Shown piece by piece: positions 10,471-22,922 of a DNA stretch of 64,000 nt (position 1 is its first letter; every line of letters starts with the position of its first letter). The stretch lies in the NCBI RefSeq assembly GCF_024323335.1, contig NC_066579.1, positions 52,162,771 to 52,226,770 of the forward strand. The letters are read 5' to 3'. The notes under the pieces were generated by a model. It saw nothing but the letters and a program-made list of their open reading frames with translations. It did no database searches and was not told the origin of the DNA. The translations under genes were made by a program, and so were the position numbers. Origin of the DNA: Lathyrus oleraceus. Taxonomy: Eukaryota; Streptophyta; Magnoliopsida; Fabales; Fabaceae.

Positions 10471-13204
10471 AATTAAATCATGACTTTTTGTGATGCAACA
10501 GAATCGTTGCGTATATAATTCAATGGGTATATATATTTGTACCTCTTTTTGAGATGCAACCAACTCGATGCGTCTTGAAATCCCTTTACCAGCTTTATGT
10601 GTGGGTCTTGTAGGAGTCTAACATTACCATGTAATAAGGATTGATTAAATATCATAATTGTAGCTGAATTGAAATGTGAATACTAAATATTCATAATCAT
10701 TTAGAACATATATACCTCGACATCTGGGAAAATTAGATCTGACGGCCATCCAACAAAGGATCCGACTGCATCTCGCATCAACGTTGTCTCTGAAACAACG
10801 TCAGGTAATGGTAGAAGCGCGTCCGTATTTAATACAAGGTCAACCGAAACTTTCATATATCCCACCGGGAGGGGATTATGGTGAAGTAATTCACCCGAAG
10901 TGTTGTGCACTTTTCCCTTGCCAACTATGCGATAAGTTGGTGACGATAGATACAACTGACAAGGTGTAATGCCCTAAACCAATAATAAATATGTTATTGT
11001 TAACATGTATATGTGTCAAGTAAAAAAGTGCTATTTTAATTTCATAATAACATATATAATTACCTCGGGAAATTTCGGTTGACAATTGATACTAGCTCGG
11101 TCACTAGTATCGTTTGCCTCGGAACTGCGTCTTTCCTCTTTATACCTTGCATTCTCCTTTTGCAGTTCGAGTACTTGTGCCCTTAACTCCGTCAAGGTCT
11201 CCATCACCTCTTTGTTGGTAGGATTTTTTGTTTTTGGTTTTTTATAAAATGACGACGGAGTCACACTAAAACCCTTACCCCTCACACGACCGGAATACTC
11301 AGGAACATTTAGTACTCGACTAAGTAGGCTCCTGCAATCCTGGACCTCGGTTGAAGGTAAGGTTTGGGATAAAGTCTCCTGAAATATTATTAGAGGAGAT
11401 TAAAAATGAATTATATGTCTAACAAAATTTTCGATATAATTAAAGAAATAATGTTATATATACTTACACATTCGTCATAAACATTTTGAACCGCTTCAAC
11501 GACAGCCCCATCCTTCCCAACCCAAGCAGCCTTCCACAATACGTGCTCCGGAAGAGATGTTGCGTCACTTTTCTCCTCGGCTAGCTACACATTGAATCAG
11601 ATTATAAGATCATCAATTATAAAATATTGTGACAATGTATAAGCTCATAGCATTTGAATATACTCACAATTCTTTGTTGTAACCGTGCATATCCCGTACG
11701 CCCTTTTTTGTACGGATACGCGGGTTTTTATGCCATTTTCCGATTTTTGTTGCTTACTTCCTGGATAAAAAAGTTTAAGGCATATCAGAACCAAGTAACT
11801 TAACAATTGTATAATACCATAATTAATAGACATTACATGGAATTTTTCGTTTCTTCGTTTGGCGACAAAGTTATCCCATTCTTCGGCTGAAATAATCTCC
11901 GCATACTTCATTGGCCGTTCTGCTTCAACAAATTTTCCTTCCTCATCCTTGAGAAATTTGTTGGACAAAAAGGATCGAAATCCTCAGAGTCTTTTTCCGG
12001 CCAATTGAATACAATATTTTTGCCGGCTTTCATCGATGTGAAAGGATCTCTAAAAAACATACACATGGAGTGTGTTATTATAAGTAATATTATAACAATA
12101 TATGGTCAACAAATAGTCAACAAAAAAAACATATAACAATATATGGTAAGTACCTGTATCTCGGACCATATTTTTTCTTTTCCAACCTTCAATTCCGGAC
12201 TTCTCCAATTATCACATGTAATCGGAATATGTTGTCGAACAAGGAAACCAATGTAACTTGCCAACATTGAACCGTTAGGCTCAATTAGTTGGTCTTCAGC
12301 ACTCCAATGTACTTCGAATTTTTCACCCTTGTCTCTTGCACGAATGATTGACTTCATAATAGTCAATCCTCGTTTGATTTCATTTTCAACATTGTTACGT
12401 GATCTACTCGCGTCATGGGTATCGTCTTGGTTACTAGCCATTTTATCTGTAATATAGAAATGATTCAATAAGATCCAAGTAAGACAATGACCATATTCGT
12501 GAAGCTATACAAAAAACACATTCATATACCTTCCATTTCTCTCATGTTACAACAATCTAAACTCTCTCTTTTTTTCATCATTATTGAATACAAACTCACA
12601 CACACCTACTGCATACAAAAGACCAATGCAAACTTATGGTGTTTGGAACATGAACAAACTTGCATCCATAATCATCAAACTTCCAAGCACAAGCTCAAAC
12701 ACACTCCAAATGACATCAGTTTTCAATCAGAAATAAAAAACCTTACATAACCATACAACATACAACATTTAGTGATCAAAACCATACACAAAAAAATAAC
12801 AAAAAATGATTTTCAACAAGGTGCTCATGAACACCATATAGTGCTCGTTTGCCCTAAACAACATTAATCAACATAATGCACAAAATGTAAAACTCAGTTT
12901 AGAAAATGCCCTAATCAAACACCTGAAAATACAAACTATTGAGAGAAATACCTTCAAGGTGACGGTAACGATGGAGAAGAAAGTGAACAGCGACGGTGGA
13001 CGCAGATAACTCAGAGAACGTGAACGCGGCAGCAGAAAAAGGCGACGGCGACGACGACGGTGAGGGAGGGAGAACGAACTGAGGACGAGAGTAATCGCAG
13101 TAGAGAGTAATCGCAGTAGAGAGAAAACCCAGTTACGTAAACGAAATAGCATATAACGAGGGAAAATAAAGAGACATGCAGTATATGTTATAATTTTAAT
13201 GTTT

Positions 13205-13590
13205 ACTAAAGGGGACCTTAGAGGGCGCTTGTGTAAAAAAAGCGCCCTCTAAAGGGGGCCTAAGAGGGCGCTTCTAAAATCGCTCTCTAAGGCTTTCCAA
13301 AAGCGCCTTATAAACTGGAAATGTACATGGACTTAGAGAGCGCTTTTTTAAAAGCGCCCTCTAAGGGTACCCTTAGAGGGCGCTTTCATAAACGCGCGCT
13401 CTATTGGTGTCCCTCCATTTCCTCATTATTTTTTCGCTTCACTTTAGAGGGCGCTTTGTTACAAAAGCGCCCTCTAAAGTGCGCTGTCTATTCCAGTTGT
13501 TCGCTCCTTATCTTTTCTCTTCACTTTAGAGTGCGCTTTTGTAATAAAACGCCCTCTAAGGTGCGTTGTCTATTCCAGTTTTTGGCGTAG
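13205..13590. repeat. Right subterminal repeat array of the CACTA element
   Basis: At least ten copies of TTAGAGGGCGCTTT and AAAGCGCCCTCTAA alternate over about 380 bases, several as inverted pairs with loops of 5-10 bases. Two CGCTGTCTATTCCAGT-like units lie near the terminus. It mirrors the left array. Confidence 0.9.
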
Positions 13591-13595
13591 TGCGC

Positions 13596-14073
13596 GTTGA
13601 TAGATTTGAAATCAGGAAACTCCTTGGGTAAAACTTTCCAAATCAAAATCACTTTTCAACTAAGTTTATGAGTCTTACTTCTTAAAAATAAGTTTACTAC
13701 TTTAGCGTTCTGCGCACCTTTTATAAGTGACAATAAAAGTCCTTAATTTAAGGGTAAACTCGGTTCTGAATACGCAAAAGCGACAGTTCCTGTTAAATGG
13801 ATTATTTTCAAGAGTAGAAAATATTGCCTCATAAGTAGTTCTATTTAGACAATCGAAACATCACTTAACTGACTTGATATACATTCAAACCTGTCTTTAT
13901 CCGCACTGCATTTATTATTTACCGTTATTTTGCAACCCCAATATCTCTTTTATACCGTCTTAGATAAACATCGTAACGATAGTAATCGATAGGTTGACGA
14001 TTTGGTCTCTGTGGGATCGATATTCTTGTATATTACTTTGACGCGATTTGTGCACTTGCGAATTCACCGATCA
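13596..14073 (+). repeat. Athila 5' LTR, right part
   Basis: The LTR resumes with GTTGATAGATTTGAAATCAGG after the CACTA insertion and ends ..ACCGATCA. It aligns with about 35854-36332. One base of the 3' copy (G in CAGCCGATCA) is missing here. Confidence 0.95.
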
Positions 14074-14079
14074 AGTTTT

Positions 14080-14097
14080 TGGCACCGTTGTCGGGGA
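14080..14097 (+). promoter_or_regulatory. Primer binding site, tRNA-Asp type
   Basis: TGGCACCGTTGTCGGGGA begins six bases after the LTR. It complements the 3' end of plant tRNA-Asp (expected TGGCGCCGTTGCCGGGGA) with two mismatches. This primer is typical of Athila-group elements. Confidence 0.85.
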
Positions 14098-14162
14098 CCA
14101 ACTTCATCAAATTTCGTACCCTGTTGTTACACCGTCTAGACTAAGGAATTATTAGCCGTTAA

Positions 14163-15510
14163 ATGCGAAGAACCCGTAGTACTGGAAATTTAGTAGATCC
14201 TTTAGCGGAACCCGAACGTTATACTCGTACACGCCTCTTACTCATCCGAATTAAGAAAGCTATGGCCGAGAATCGCGATCGGAGACCTCTTAAGGAAGTT
14301 TCCCAACCCTCTGACGAGGAACCTAGTTCGAGTATAGTAAACCCCCTTATTCCTGCTAACAATTTCGAACTAAAACCGTCTTTGTTGCAATTAGTGCAAC
14401 AGAACCAATTCGCGGGTCTCGCTACTGAGAACCCAAATCAACATATTAAAGTTTTTATCAAACTAGCCGACACCTTTAAATCTAATAGAGCTTCACCTGA
14501 TGCGATCCGTTTGAGATTATTTCCTTTCTCCCTCAGGGATACAGCATGTTCATGGTTAGATTCACTTCCAACTAATTCAATAACTACCTGGGAAGACCTT
14601 AGGAGAGTATTCCTTGCTAGATATTTCCCCCTAGTAAGACTGTTGTTCTTCGAAACCAAATAACTAGGTTTACTCAAAACCAAGGAGAACCGCTTTTTGA
14701 AGCTTGGGAGAGATATAAAGAGCTATTAAGAGTCTGCCCACACCATGGCCTAGAACAATGGCTGATCGTTCATACCTTCTACAATGGACTCCATTATAAC
14801 ACCAAGATGAGCATCGGCACTGCCGCAGGTGGCGCGCTGATGAACAAACCTTACCCTGAAGCTTGTGACCTAATTGAGGATATGGCCCAAAACCATTACC
14901 AATGGGGAACTGAATGAGCATCAATAGAGCAAAAGGAGACCCAAGGTGGAATACATGAGATAAGCTCTCTGGACATGATGCAGGCTAAAATGGACGCTTT
15001 AGCCCTTAGGATCGAACATATGTCTACAAACACTAACACCACAGCGGTAGTCCACACAGAGTGCGAACTCTGTGGATCTAAAGGACACGAATCGGCGGAG
15101 TGTAACCTTTTGAACGACCTGAACACCGACCAAGTGAATTACACCCAAGGTAACCCATTTTCAAACACTTGCAACCCTGGATGGAAGAATCATCCAAATT
15201 TCTCCTATAAAAACCAGAACCCTATCCAAAATCATGCACCTTAGAGACCGCAAGGTTATCAAGCCCAAAAACCAAATCAACCTATGCAAGTTGTGCCCTA
15301 GAAGTCTAACCTTGAGAAGATCATGGAGAGCTTTATATCAGGCCAGACTCAGCAAAATAAAGAATTCCTAAACCAGAACATTCATGTAAACGAACTTATA
15401 ACGCAATTAGGAACCACGGTTGATCAGATAATCACTCACAATAAGATGCTTGAAACCCAGATCTCACAGGTAGCACAAAACCAAGCCCCACAAACTACAC
15501 CTGGAGGATA
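14163..15510 (+). pseudogene. Athila gag
   Basis: It starts with MRRTRSTGNLVDPLAEPERY. The retrotransposon gag domain is clear (IRLRLFPFSLRDTACSWLDS, TTWEDLRRVFLARYFP), and a CCHC zinc knuckle CELCGSKGHESAEC lies at 15062-15103. Gag forms the capsid and binds genomic RNA. A frameshift near 14630 sends the first frame to a stop at 14661-14663. The continuing frame has stops near 14914, 15241, 15301 and 15509. It is no longer translatable as one protein. Confidence 0.88.
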
Positions 15511-16402
15511 ATTCCCTGGACAACCTCAACCAAACCCTCGAGGGCAAGCTAACGTTATCTCGTTACGAAGTGGGGCCGCTTACGAAGGGCCTCATAACCT
15601 AGCGATGAGCGAATCCAAAACTTCTAAAGAAAATATACCTACCAACTAAGAAGAGGAACCGGTAGAACCCGAGAAATAAACCAACCAAGAAGGAGAAGCC
15701 ACAGATAAAACTTACAAACCACCACCCCCGTACAAACCACCAATCCCATATCCGCAAAGACTTAAACAAACCAAAGTCAACAACCAATACCAAAAATTTA
15801 TAGAAGTAATAGAGAAGCTTCATGTAGAGATTCCTTTTACCGAAGCCATCACCTAAATTCCGTCTTACGCCAAATTTATCGAAGACATCTTAACTAACAA
15901 GCGTATGCTTGACGATCCCAAACCCTTGGAATGCAATTTTATTTCCGAGGATAAACTCGCTAAGAAGGAGAAAGACCCTGGTAGTTTTTCTATACCTTGC
16001 ATTTTAGGGAGTCATGTGATCGACAAAGCTTTCCTAGACTTAGGCGCTAGTGTAAGTTTAATGCCCTTAGTTGTATGTAAAAGGTTAAACTTAGGAGAAT
16101 TACAACCAACTAAGATGTCCCTCCAATTAGCCGATAGGTCTGTTAAATACCCCGTAGAAATTTTAGAAGACATCCCAGTTAGGATCGGTCAACTTTATAT
16201 CCCAACAGACTTTGTGGTCATGGATATCAAGGAAGACGATGATATCTCTATCCTTTTAGGTAGACCATTCTTATCAACAGCTGGAGATATAACAGATGTT
16301 AAAAGAGGAAAACTAACCTTCAAAATAGGGGATGAAAAGATCAAGTTCATCCTTTCAAAATTCCCGATGGTACCAATTCTAGGAGACGCATGTTATGCGA
16401 TC
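15511..16402 (+). pseudogene. Athila protease region, cut by an Ogre-type LTR
   Basis: A spacer with proline-rich KPPPPYKPPIPYPQRL and stops near 15647, 15677 and 15854 leads into an open stretch from 15905. The protease core is FLDLGASVSLMPL, with the active-site Asp in the DLGA form usual for Athila, followed by ILLGRPFLSTAGDITDV. The coding frame reaches ..DACYAI and is interrupted at 16403. It resumes in frame at 20979 (..DIIDEHI) once the inserted LTR and one CGATC are removed. Confidence 0.88.
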
Positions 16403-16608
16403 TGTCGCATCTCGAAAAATACGATTCCTCGCGATGGTCGCGGAAAAAATTTGTGTTCGAACAGAGTCGCCATCAAACTTTATTTATCCCAATGAAGGGA
16501 TAGGAAAATATCGATAAAACCTTTGGAAAGTAGAATAATGGTCGTCGCAACCATATTCGGGTTCGGGAGTGGATTACGTAAGGAGAAGGTATTAGCATCC
16601 CTTACGTC

Positions 16609-16623
16609 TGTTGTACTCAACGG
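16609..16623 (+). other. Conserved hairpin in Ogre-type LTR copy 1
   Basis: GTTG-TACT-CAAC stem-loop followed by GGGAACC. Copy 2 has the longer perfect form CCGTTG-TACT-CAACGG at 23150-23165. Confidence 0.5.
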
Positions 16624-17044
16624 GAACCTTTTAGTTCTAATTTGTGTTCTGAGTGTTAATATATGTTTGTTTGTTATCTTTGGGTTATAAAATATTAGAA
16701 ATTGAGAACCTCAGAAAGGGAAAGGGGAGGTTTTTTATTAGTGTGCTCGCGAAGATACAGCAATCTCCTGCCTACGTATCCTTATGGCGTAATAAGGAAA
16801 TCAAAGCATTCGTAGTTCGGGGAACTACAGTTGGTTGGTGTCTTTTAATGAACGACTGTTTAGATCGCATCCTAAAGGCTGAACATTGGCTTGTCTACTC
16901 CCGGCGGAGGCTTAAGCATTAGTTTGTTGTGCGCATCAGAAAGGATTAAATAGTGTTTTTTTTTAAAAGAGTTTTGGTCACACGGGGGTGACAAGTTGGA
17001 TTACTGTGTTGGATGTTTTTGATTAGTTGAGATGTTTTTGGTTG

Positions 17045-17815
17045 GATGACGATTACTCGGATAGTTGAGTAAGACAACTCGTATCCTAACGGTCGGGAAA
17101 AGGAATAGAAGACTCTAATCCACTTTCTTTTTCATCCTTAATTATAGAAAGGATTTAATAACGATTAAGGTGTTTTGAATGGATGACGAATACTCGGATA
17201 ATCGAGTAGGACAACTCGTATCCTAATAATCGGGAAGAGGAATAGAAGACTCTAGACTGCTTTCTGTTTCATCTGAATATTTATGAAAATAAGGTTGTAT
17301 AATGGTTGACGTATTTTAGAATAAACGACAAGTACTCAAATGGCTGAGTAAGACAACTCATATCCAAGCATTTGAGAAGAGGAATTGAAGACTCAAGACC
17401 ATCTCCCTTTTCGTATAACTTTGATTGATTTATTAATTTGCAAAAAAATGACAATTGTTCGACTGACCGAGTAAGAGAACTCGTATTCAAACAATTGAGG
17501 AGAGAAAAAGTCATCTCCCTTTTCATTTAGCTTATTATGAAAATAATTTGATTTAATCGGGTTTAGAAGTTTGTAGAGGAACGACAATTATTTGACTAAC
17601 CAAGTAAGAGAACTTGTATTCAAATAGTCGAGGAGAAAAATTGAAGACTCAAAGTTATCTCCCTTTAGGTTTCTTGTTATAAAAGGATTTGATTTGTTTG
17701 TACTTAAATGAATTAGAAATGACGACCATTTGACTAACCGAGTAAGAAAACTCGTATTCAAATAATCGAGGAGAGGAGTTGAAAACTCAAAGCCATCCCC
17801 CTTTTTATTTTCAAA
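17045..17815 (+). repeat. Tandem array in Ogre-type LTR copy 1
   Basis: About six units of 125-140 bases. Each carries a GACGA..ACT(C/A)..GGATA-like block, GAGTAAGACAACTCGTAT, GAGGAGAGGAATTGAAGACTC-like purine runs and ATCTCCCTTTT. Units start near 17045, 17183, 17322, 17447, 17580 and 17717. Confidence 0.85.
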
Positions 17816-20346
17816 TGAAGTGTTGTTTAGATGTGGTTAAGTATTTTAATTTAACTTTCGATGTCGGATCGAGGTTTTAAAATTTGCATTCTTGTGAATG
17901 AATTGAATTTATTTAGTGAATAATCCATCTAATCGATTAATTAAAACCGAATAGGTCTCATTGTAAGAAGGCCCAAGAGTAAGCCATGTGAGGTTGATGG
18001 CGATGCTTTTACAAGCGATCGACTTACAGAGGTGTTTTGAAAATGGGCTCGACTTTGAATCGAGAAGTATGTGATTTATTTTGAAATCGGCTTGGATTAT
18101 TTTAAAATCGATGAAAGCGACATGACTTTGTCACAATTACAACATATCATTTCGTGTACACTCAAGGTTCAATATAAACAAATAGATAAAGAATAATCAT
18201 GCACATACACTCCTTAAGATAAATAAACATCTAAATTATGAAGGTCGTTTGTGATTCTATAATCAATTAATTAACTGAATGTTTAACGAATTATTTTATT
18301 TTAATTAAATAATAAGTAGTAATAATAAAAAAAACAAATATAACCAAATAATTAAATATTAATAATGATAACAACCATATAATTGTGTATTTACTTTAAA
18401 AAAATGATAATAATAATAATAGTAATATAATTACATATTTACTATATATAAAAAAATAATATTAACAATAGTATAATTATAATTTCGAAAATAAAATAAT
18501 ATTAACAATAGTATAATTATAATTTCGAAAATAAAATAAAATTAACAATAGTATAATTATAATTTAGAAAATAAAAATAAATAACTCAAAGTATTGTTCT
18601 ATTCTAAACTGTGGGGGTGCAAAAAAGAAATAATAGAATAAAAAGAAAATAAATGGTAGAAAGAACATGGGCCTTGAAAGAGGTGGCCCATTTCAGTCCA
18701 CAAGGGGTTCAGAATAACCCAGTCAAACGTGTTGACTTCAGGGATCCATTCCAACCGTCAGATCAAAAGCTTTGGCCAGGTTTGTCAAACGAATGGAGAT
18801 TACAAAGGGTTGCGTGGTAACACGCTATACCCTCATGCATGGGAACAGAGTCGTCGTCCCCTTCTCTCCGGTGACAAATGTCTCAAACTGGTGACACTTG
18901 TCACCGCCACCTCACCAACCAAAACACGGTTTTAAAAAAAGGAAAAACTGGAAACGTTTTCACATTCCACTCATTCTTTCTCTCTCTTCAAACTTACGCT
19001 CAGAAGGAGCTTTGCAGAAACCCTAAAAACTCTTCTCTCTTGGAGAAGACGACCGAAGGCGGCGGCTCACGGCGGAGCCTCCGTCCTTCTCCGGTAACCC
19101 TACCCCAAAACACCACCTAGCTTACTAAACACGCCCTTCCGAGGTCGAATCTGAACCTAAAATTTCTTAAACCACGCTCAAATCTCCTAGATCCCTAAAC
19201 CCTTACCGCGAAATCGAGGCTTTTGCATACGGCGACTTAAGGAAAATAAGAAGGATCTTGTTTCACTTACCACAACGAAGGAGGCGGAAAGATGGCTTCA
19301 GGCGAAGAAGGAGCGCTTTGATCTGAGTCCGTCGCCGGCAACTCGTCGCAGTTTCGGATAAGTTTTCTTCTTCTACCTTTCTTCTTTGTCTATTTTCGTC
19401 TGAGGATTATGGATTACAAAACTGTTTCAACTTTCTGTTTTATCTTTCATTGGTTTTTTCAGAAATTTTATGTTTGATGTTCTTAATCTCTGGGATTTCT
19501 GAAAAAATGTTTGATGTTCGCTGTTTAGTTTTTAGGGCTTTTTGAAATATCTTGCTGTTGTGTTTATGATGTGTGAAAAAAAATCGCTCTGTTATCTCAT
19601 GTGTGTCCTCTTTTCTGTTCACTTCTAATGATCTTTTTATGATGAATTTCTTAAGTCTCAAAAAAACTCCCTGCTGTTACGCTTTTTCTCCAGATTATAT
19701 GGGATTCCACTTTTGTTGATTTGTTACTGTTTTAAGCATTGTTGAAATGCTTTTTCAGATGTTCAAATTAGTCCTCTGGATAAAGTTTTGAACTGAGTAA
19801 TTTATTTAGTTATTTTTCAGTTCCTTAAGCGCTTCTGAAAAGTGCTTTTTAATTAAGCTGTTTTTTCTCTGCAGGTTATAACTTTGAAATGACTTTGATG
19901 GAATGGAAAAGTGGGCTGTGTAAAGTTCCAAGAAAGCAAATTTGAGGCGTGCCCAAGTCCAAGGAGGGTTCAATGGTCACCTGGTTTTGGTCCTGAGAAT
20001 GATTCTTGGGAATTCTTTCTTGTCTGTTGAAGTTGCAAATGACATTTTTATTAAATTAAGATGTAATTAATTATTATATATTTTTTTAGGTTAAATGTAT
20101 ATTTTGGATTATTGGATTAAATTTTAACCATGTAATTACCTTTCAAAACTTTTCTCAATATTTCTAGTTATGCTAATTAATTTAAATCATTTTGAACTTT
20201 GTCTTCTTATTTCACTTGACAACCTACTTGGGCCACTATGAACATCCAACCAAAAATTGCTTCTAGCATGTTATCATTTAATCAAAATTCAACTATGACC
20301 AGAAATTTAAAATGAGGCCTGTCAATGCAATTTCAACTTTTAAAAA

Positions 20347-20705
20347 CAACACACTTTTAACTTAGGTACAGAGAAACCAAATATAGTGACTTAATTTAAA
20401 AAACAACACAATTCTAACCTAGGTACAAAGTAACCAAATATAGTGATTTAATTTAAAAAACAACACAATTATAACTTAGGTACAAATAAACCAAATGTAG
20501 TGATTTAATTTAAAACAACACAATTCTAACTTAGGTACAAAGAAACCAAATATAGTGATTTAATTTAAAAAACAACACAATTCTAACTTAGGTACAAAGA
20601 AACCAAATATAGTGATTTAATTTAAAAAACAACACAATTCTAACTTAGGTACAAAGAAACCAAATATAGTGATTTAATTTAAAAAACAACACAATTCTAA
20701 CTTTA
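20347..20705 (+). repeat. 57-base tandem repeat
   Basis: Units beginning CAACACAATTCTAACTTAGG occur at 20347, 20404, 20461, 20516, 20573, 20630 and 20687. The period is 57 bases, with one unit of 55. Copies three to seven are nearly identical, which suggests recent expansion near the 3' end of the LTR. Confidence 0.95.
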
Positions 20706-20973
20706 AAAAAAAGCAAATTTAATTTAGGAACCTATGAAAGACTTAGAACTTGGCATAAATATTTGGGGTGTGTAAATGGACTAATAAATAGTGGTCATAA
20801 AAATAATAACATGGCTCTTAATACTTACTAATAAGAAAATAGGTTTTGGATTAGTAATGTAAAAAGATTCAAACCACATTTTAGATTATGAACACACTTA
20901 TACAAATGGGCCTTTGAGACAAAGAGATCTCATGAGTAAACCACAAATGGCCGGACAAAATTGGGGTATGACA

Positions 20974-22922
20974 CGATCGATATCATAGATGAGCACATAA
21001 GGGAATTTGATCGAGAAGAACCCGTGATCGAACCATTTTCAAACCCGAATGAAAAGGATGACGAGCTAGAGGAAACAGAACCTCACACTAACGAATGTTT
21101 GGATCTTATTCCAGACCTTTCACCAAATTCTCAAAAACCAGCTCAAGAACTTAAGGAATTGCCCAAAAACCTAAGATATGAGTTTTTGGATAAAGAAATG
21201 AACCGCCCAGTAATAGTTAGTGTTGCCTTAAACCAAGACGAGACGAATCGACTCTTGAATGTTTTAAGAAGATACCCCTCTGCTTTAGGGTACAACATCT
21301 TTGAATTAAAAGGTATAAGCCCATCTGTGTGTATGCACAGGATCTCGCTAGAGGAGGATTCAAAACCTTCCAGAGAACATCAGAGAAGAATCAACCCTGT
21401 GATGAGTGAGGTGGCAAAGAAGGAAGTCCTTAAACTGCTAGAGGCTGGTATAATTTATCAGATCTCTGATAGTAAATGGGTAAGTCATGTACATGTGGTA
21501 CCCAAGAAGGGAGGCATCATAGTCGTGCAGAACGAGAAGGGCGAGCATGTATCTAAACGTATAGAAGGCAGATGGCGTATGTGCATAGATTATAGGAAGC
21601 TCAATAAGGCAACTAGGAAAAACCATTTCCCCCTTCCATTCATAGATCAAATGCTTGAGCGTCTTGCCAGACACTCTTACTTTTGTTATCTTGATAGATA
21701 TTCTGGATTTTTCCAAATACCCATACACCCCGAGGATCAAGAGAAAACAACCTTTACCTGTCCTTACGGAACGTTTGCTTACAGACGAATGCCGTTTGGA
21801 CTCTGTAATGCGCTAGCTACTTTCCAATGTTGTATGATGTCAATCTTCGCAGATTATCTCGACGGAATTATAGAAGTATTCATGGACGATTTCTCGGTGT
21901 GCGGGTTCGACTTTAAGGACTGCCTCATTAACCTTGAGAAAATCCTAGAGAGATGCGTAGAAGTTAACCTTGTGTTAAACTGGGAGAAGTGCCACTTTAT
22001 GGTCAAAGAAGGCATAGTGTTAGGGCATATAATATCTGAAAGAGGCATTAAGGTCGATAAAGCAAAGATAGAAGTTATAGAAAACCTTAACCCTCCTAAG
22101 ACAGTTAGAGAAGTTCGTAGTTTTCTTGGACACGCCGGTTTCTACCGACGCTTCATCAAAGATTTCTCTAAAATAACAAAATCCCTGACCGGCCTTCTGA
22201 TGAAAGACATTGAATTCATTTTCGATGAAAAATGCATCAAAGCCTTTAATCAGTTAAAACAAGCACTAATTTCAGCACCCATTCTACAAACTCCGGATTG
22301 GACTAAACCCTTAGAAATAATGTGTGATGCTAGCGATTTCGCTATAGGAGCTGTTTTAGGGCAAAGAAGAGATAAGAAACTACATGTTATATATTACGCT
22401 AGTAGAACCCTAGATGCCGCTCAATTAAATTATACAACAACAGAGAAGGAACTCCTAGTTGTAGTTTTCACAATCGATAAATTTAGGTCTTATCTTGTAG
22501 GATCTAAGATTATAGTCTATACAGACCATGCAGCTATCCGTTACCTTCTAAGTAAAAAGGATGCAAAACCTAGATTACTCAGGTGGATCCTTTTGCTACA
22601 AGAATTCGACTTAGATATTAGAGACAAAAAAGGAACAGAAAACGTAGTTGCCGACCATCTTTCCAGATTAGAGCATTTGAACCCAGACCATTTACCTATA
22701 AATGATGACTTCACTTATGACAGATTGATAGCTAAGTTAGATATCGTTCCCCTTGAACCTGATAGAGACAACCTTGGGACAGTTTCAGAAATTAGCAGAG
22801 TACCATGGTACGCTGATTTTGTGAACTATCTAGCCGTTGATATCATACCACCTAACCTCAACTATCAACAGAAGAAGAAGTTCTTTAAAGATATAAGACA
22901 TTTCTATTGGGACGAACCACTC
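20974..22922 (+). pseudogene. Athila reverse transcriptase and RNase H (open fragment of pol)
   Basis: About 640 codons are free of stops. A linker ([20 protein letters not shown]) leads to the RT domain with [39 protein letters not shown] and the catalytic FMDDFSV. The connection and RNase H follow, with catalytic CDAS (Asp), TEKEL (Glu), YTDHAA (Asp) and ADHLSR (Asp). It makes cDNA from the element RNA and removes the RNA strand. It is cut on both sides by the Ogre-type LTRs, and the frame runs into the second one with DEPL. All key residues are intact, in contrast to the damaged gag and integrase. Confidence 0.93.

Larger units (their letters stand above)
8782..12952 (-). pseudogene. CACTA-borne spliced gene: transposase-like N-terminus plus Ulp1 (C48) protease
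   Basis: A 5' UTR intron (12951-12447) and 15 coding exons with GT/AG borders can be read: 12446-12154 (ATG at 12441), 12049-11837, 11760-11668, 11584-11468, 11378-11064, 10973-10716, 10617-10543, 10455-10372, 10284-10201, 10117-9870, 9779-9585, 9491-9381, 9290-9221, 9066-8971, 8874-8782. Together they give 2340 coding bases in one frame (779 residues). Domain order: En/Spm-like exons (EIISAEEWDNFVAKR; KPAYPYKKGRTGYARL; LPEHVLWKAAW), a coiled coil with RAQVLELQKENARYKEE, a DUF8039-like exon ending GWPSDLIFPDVE, then a C48 peptidase with GHWVLVAMD (His), YYLDS (Asp), CPQQNNSIDCGFF (Gln, Cys). Ulp1 enzymes cleave SUMO conjugates. Premature stops lie at 11986-11984 (TGA), 11730-11728 (TAA) and 10018-10016 (TAA), so this copy is broken. 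Confidence 0.85.
8237..13592 (-). mobile_element. CACTA element carrying a Ulp1-protease fusion gene
   Basis: The ends are CACTACGCCAAA on the left and its reverse complement TTTGGCGTAGTG on the right, a 12-base perfect inverted repeat, with CGC target duplications. Both ends carry dense AGAGGGCGCTTT/AAAGCGCCCTCT subterminal arrays. The interior (5356 bases in all) holds one long spliced gene on the minus strand and a (TA)n tract. No TNP2-type DDE transposase was found, so the element probably depended on a transposase supplied elsewhere. Confidence 0.93.
16403..20973 (+). mobile_element. Single Ogre-type LTR (copy 1) inside Athila pol
   Basis: The ends are TGTCGCATCTCG and GGGGTATGACA, with 5-base target duplications CGATC at 16398-16402 and 20974-20978. 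The first 230 bases match copy 2 at 22923, including AAGGTATTAGCA..CCC and GTTGTACTCAACGGGAACC. There is no second LTR, primer site or coding region inside. Ogre LTRs are known to be 4-5 kb, so 4571 bases fits a solo LTR left by recombination. It includes two tandem arrays and a pyrimidine-rich, CCG-rich tract near 18960-19120 that may be the transcript start region. Confidence 0.85.

Noticed and set aside
12868..13152. 94-codon minus-strand frame rich in Arg and Leu
   Set aside because: It covers the untranslated first exon of the Ulp1 fusion gene and ends at its donor site. There is no domain, and the GAC-repeat DNA explains the arginine run.
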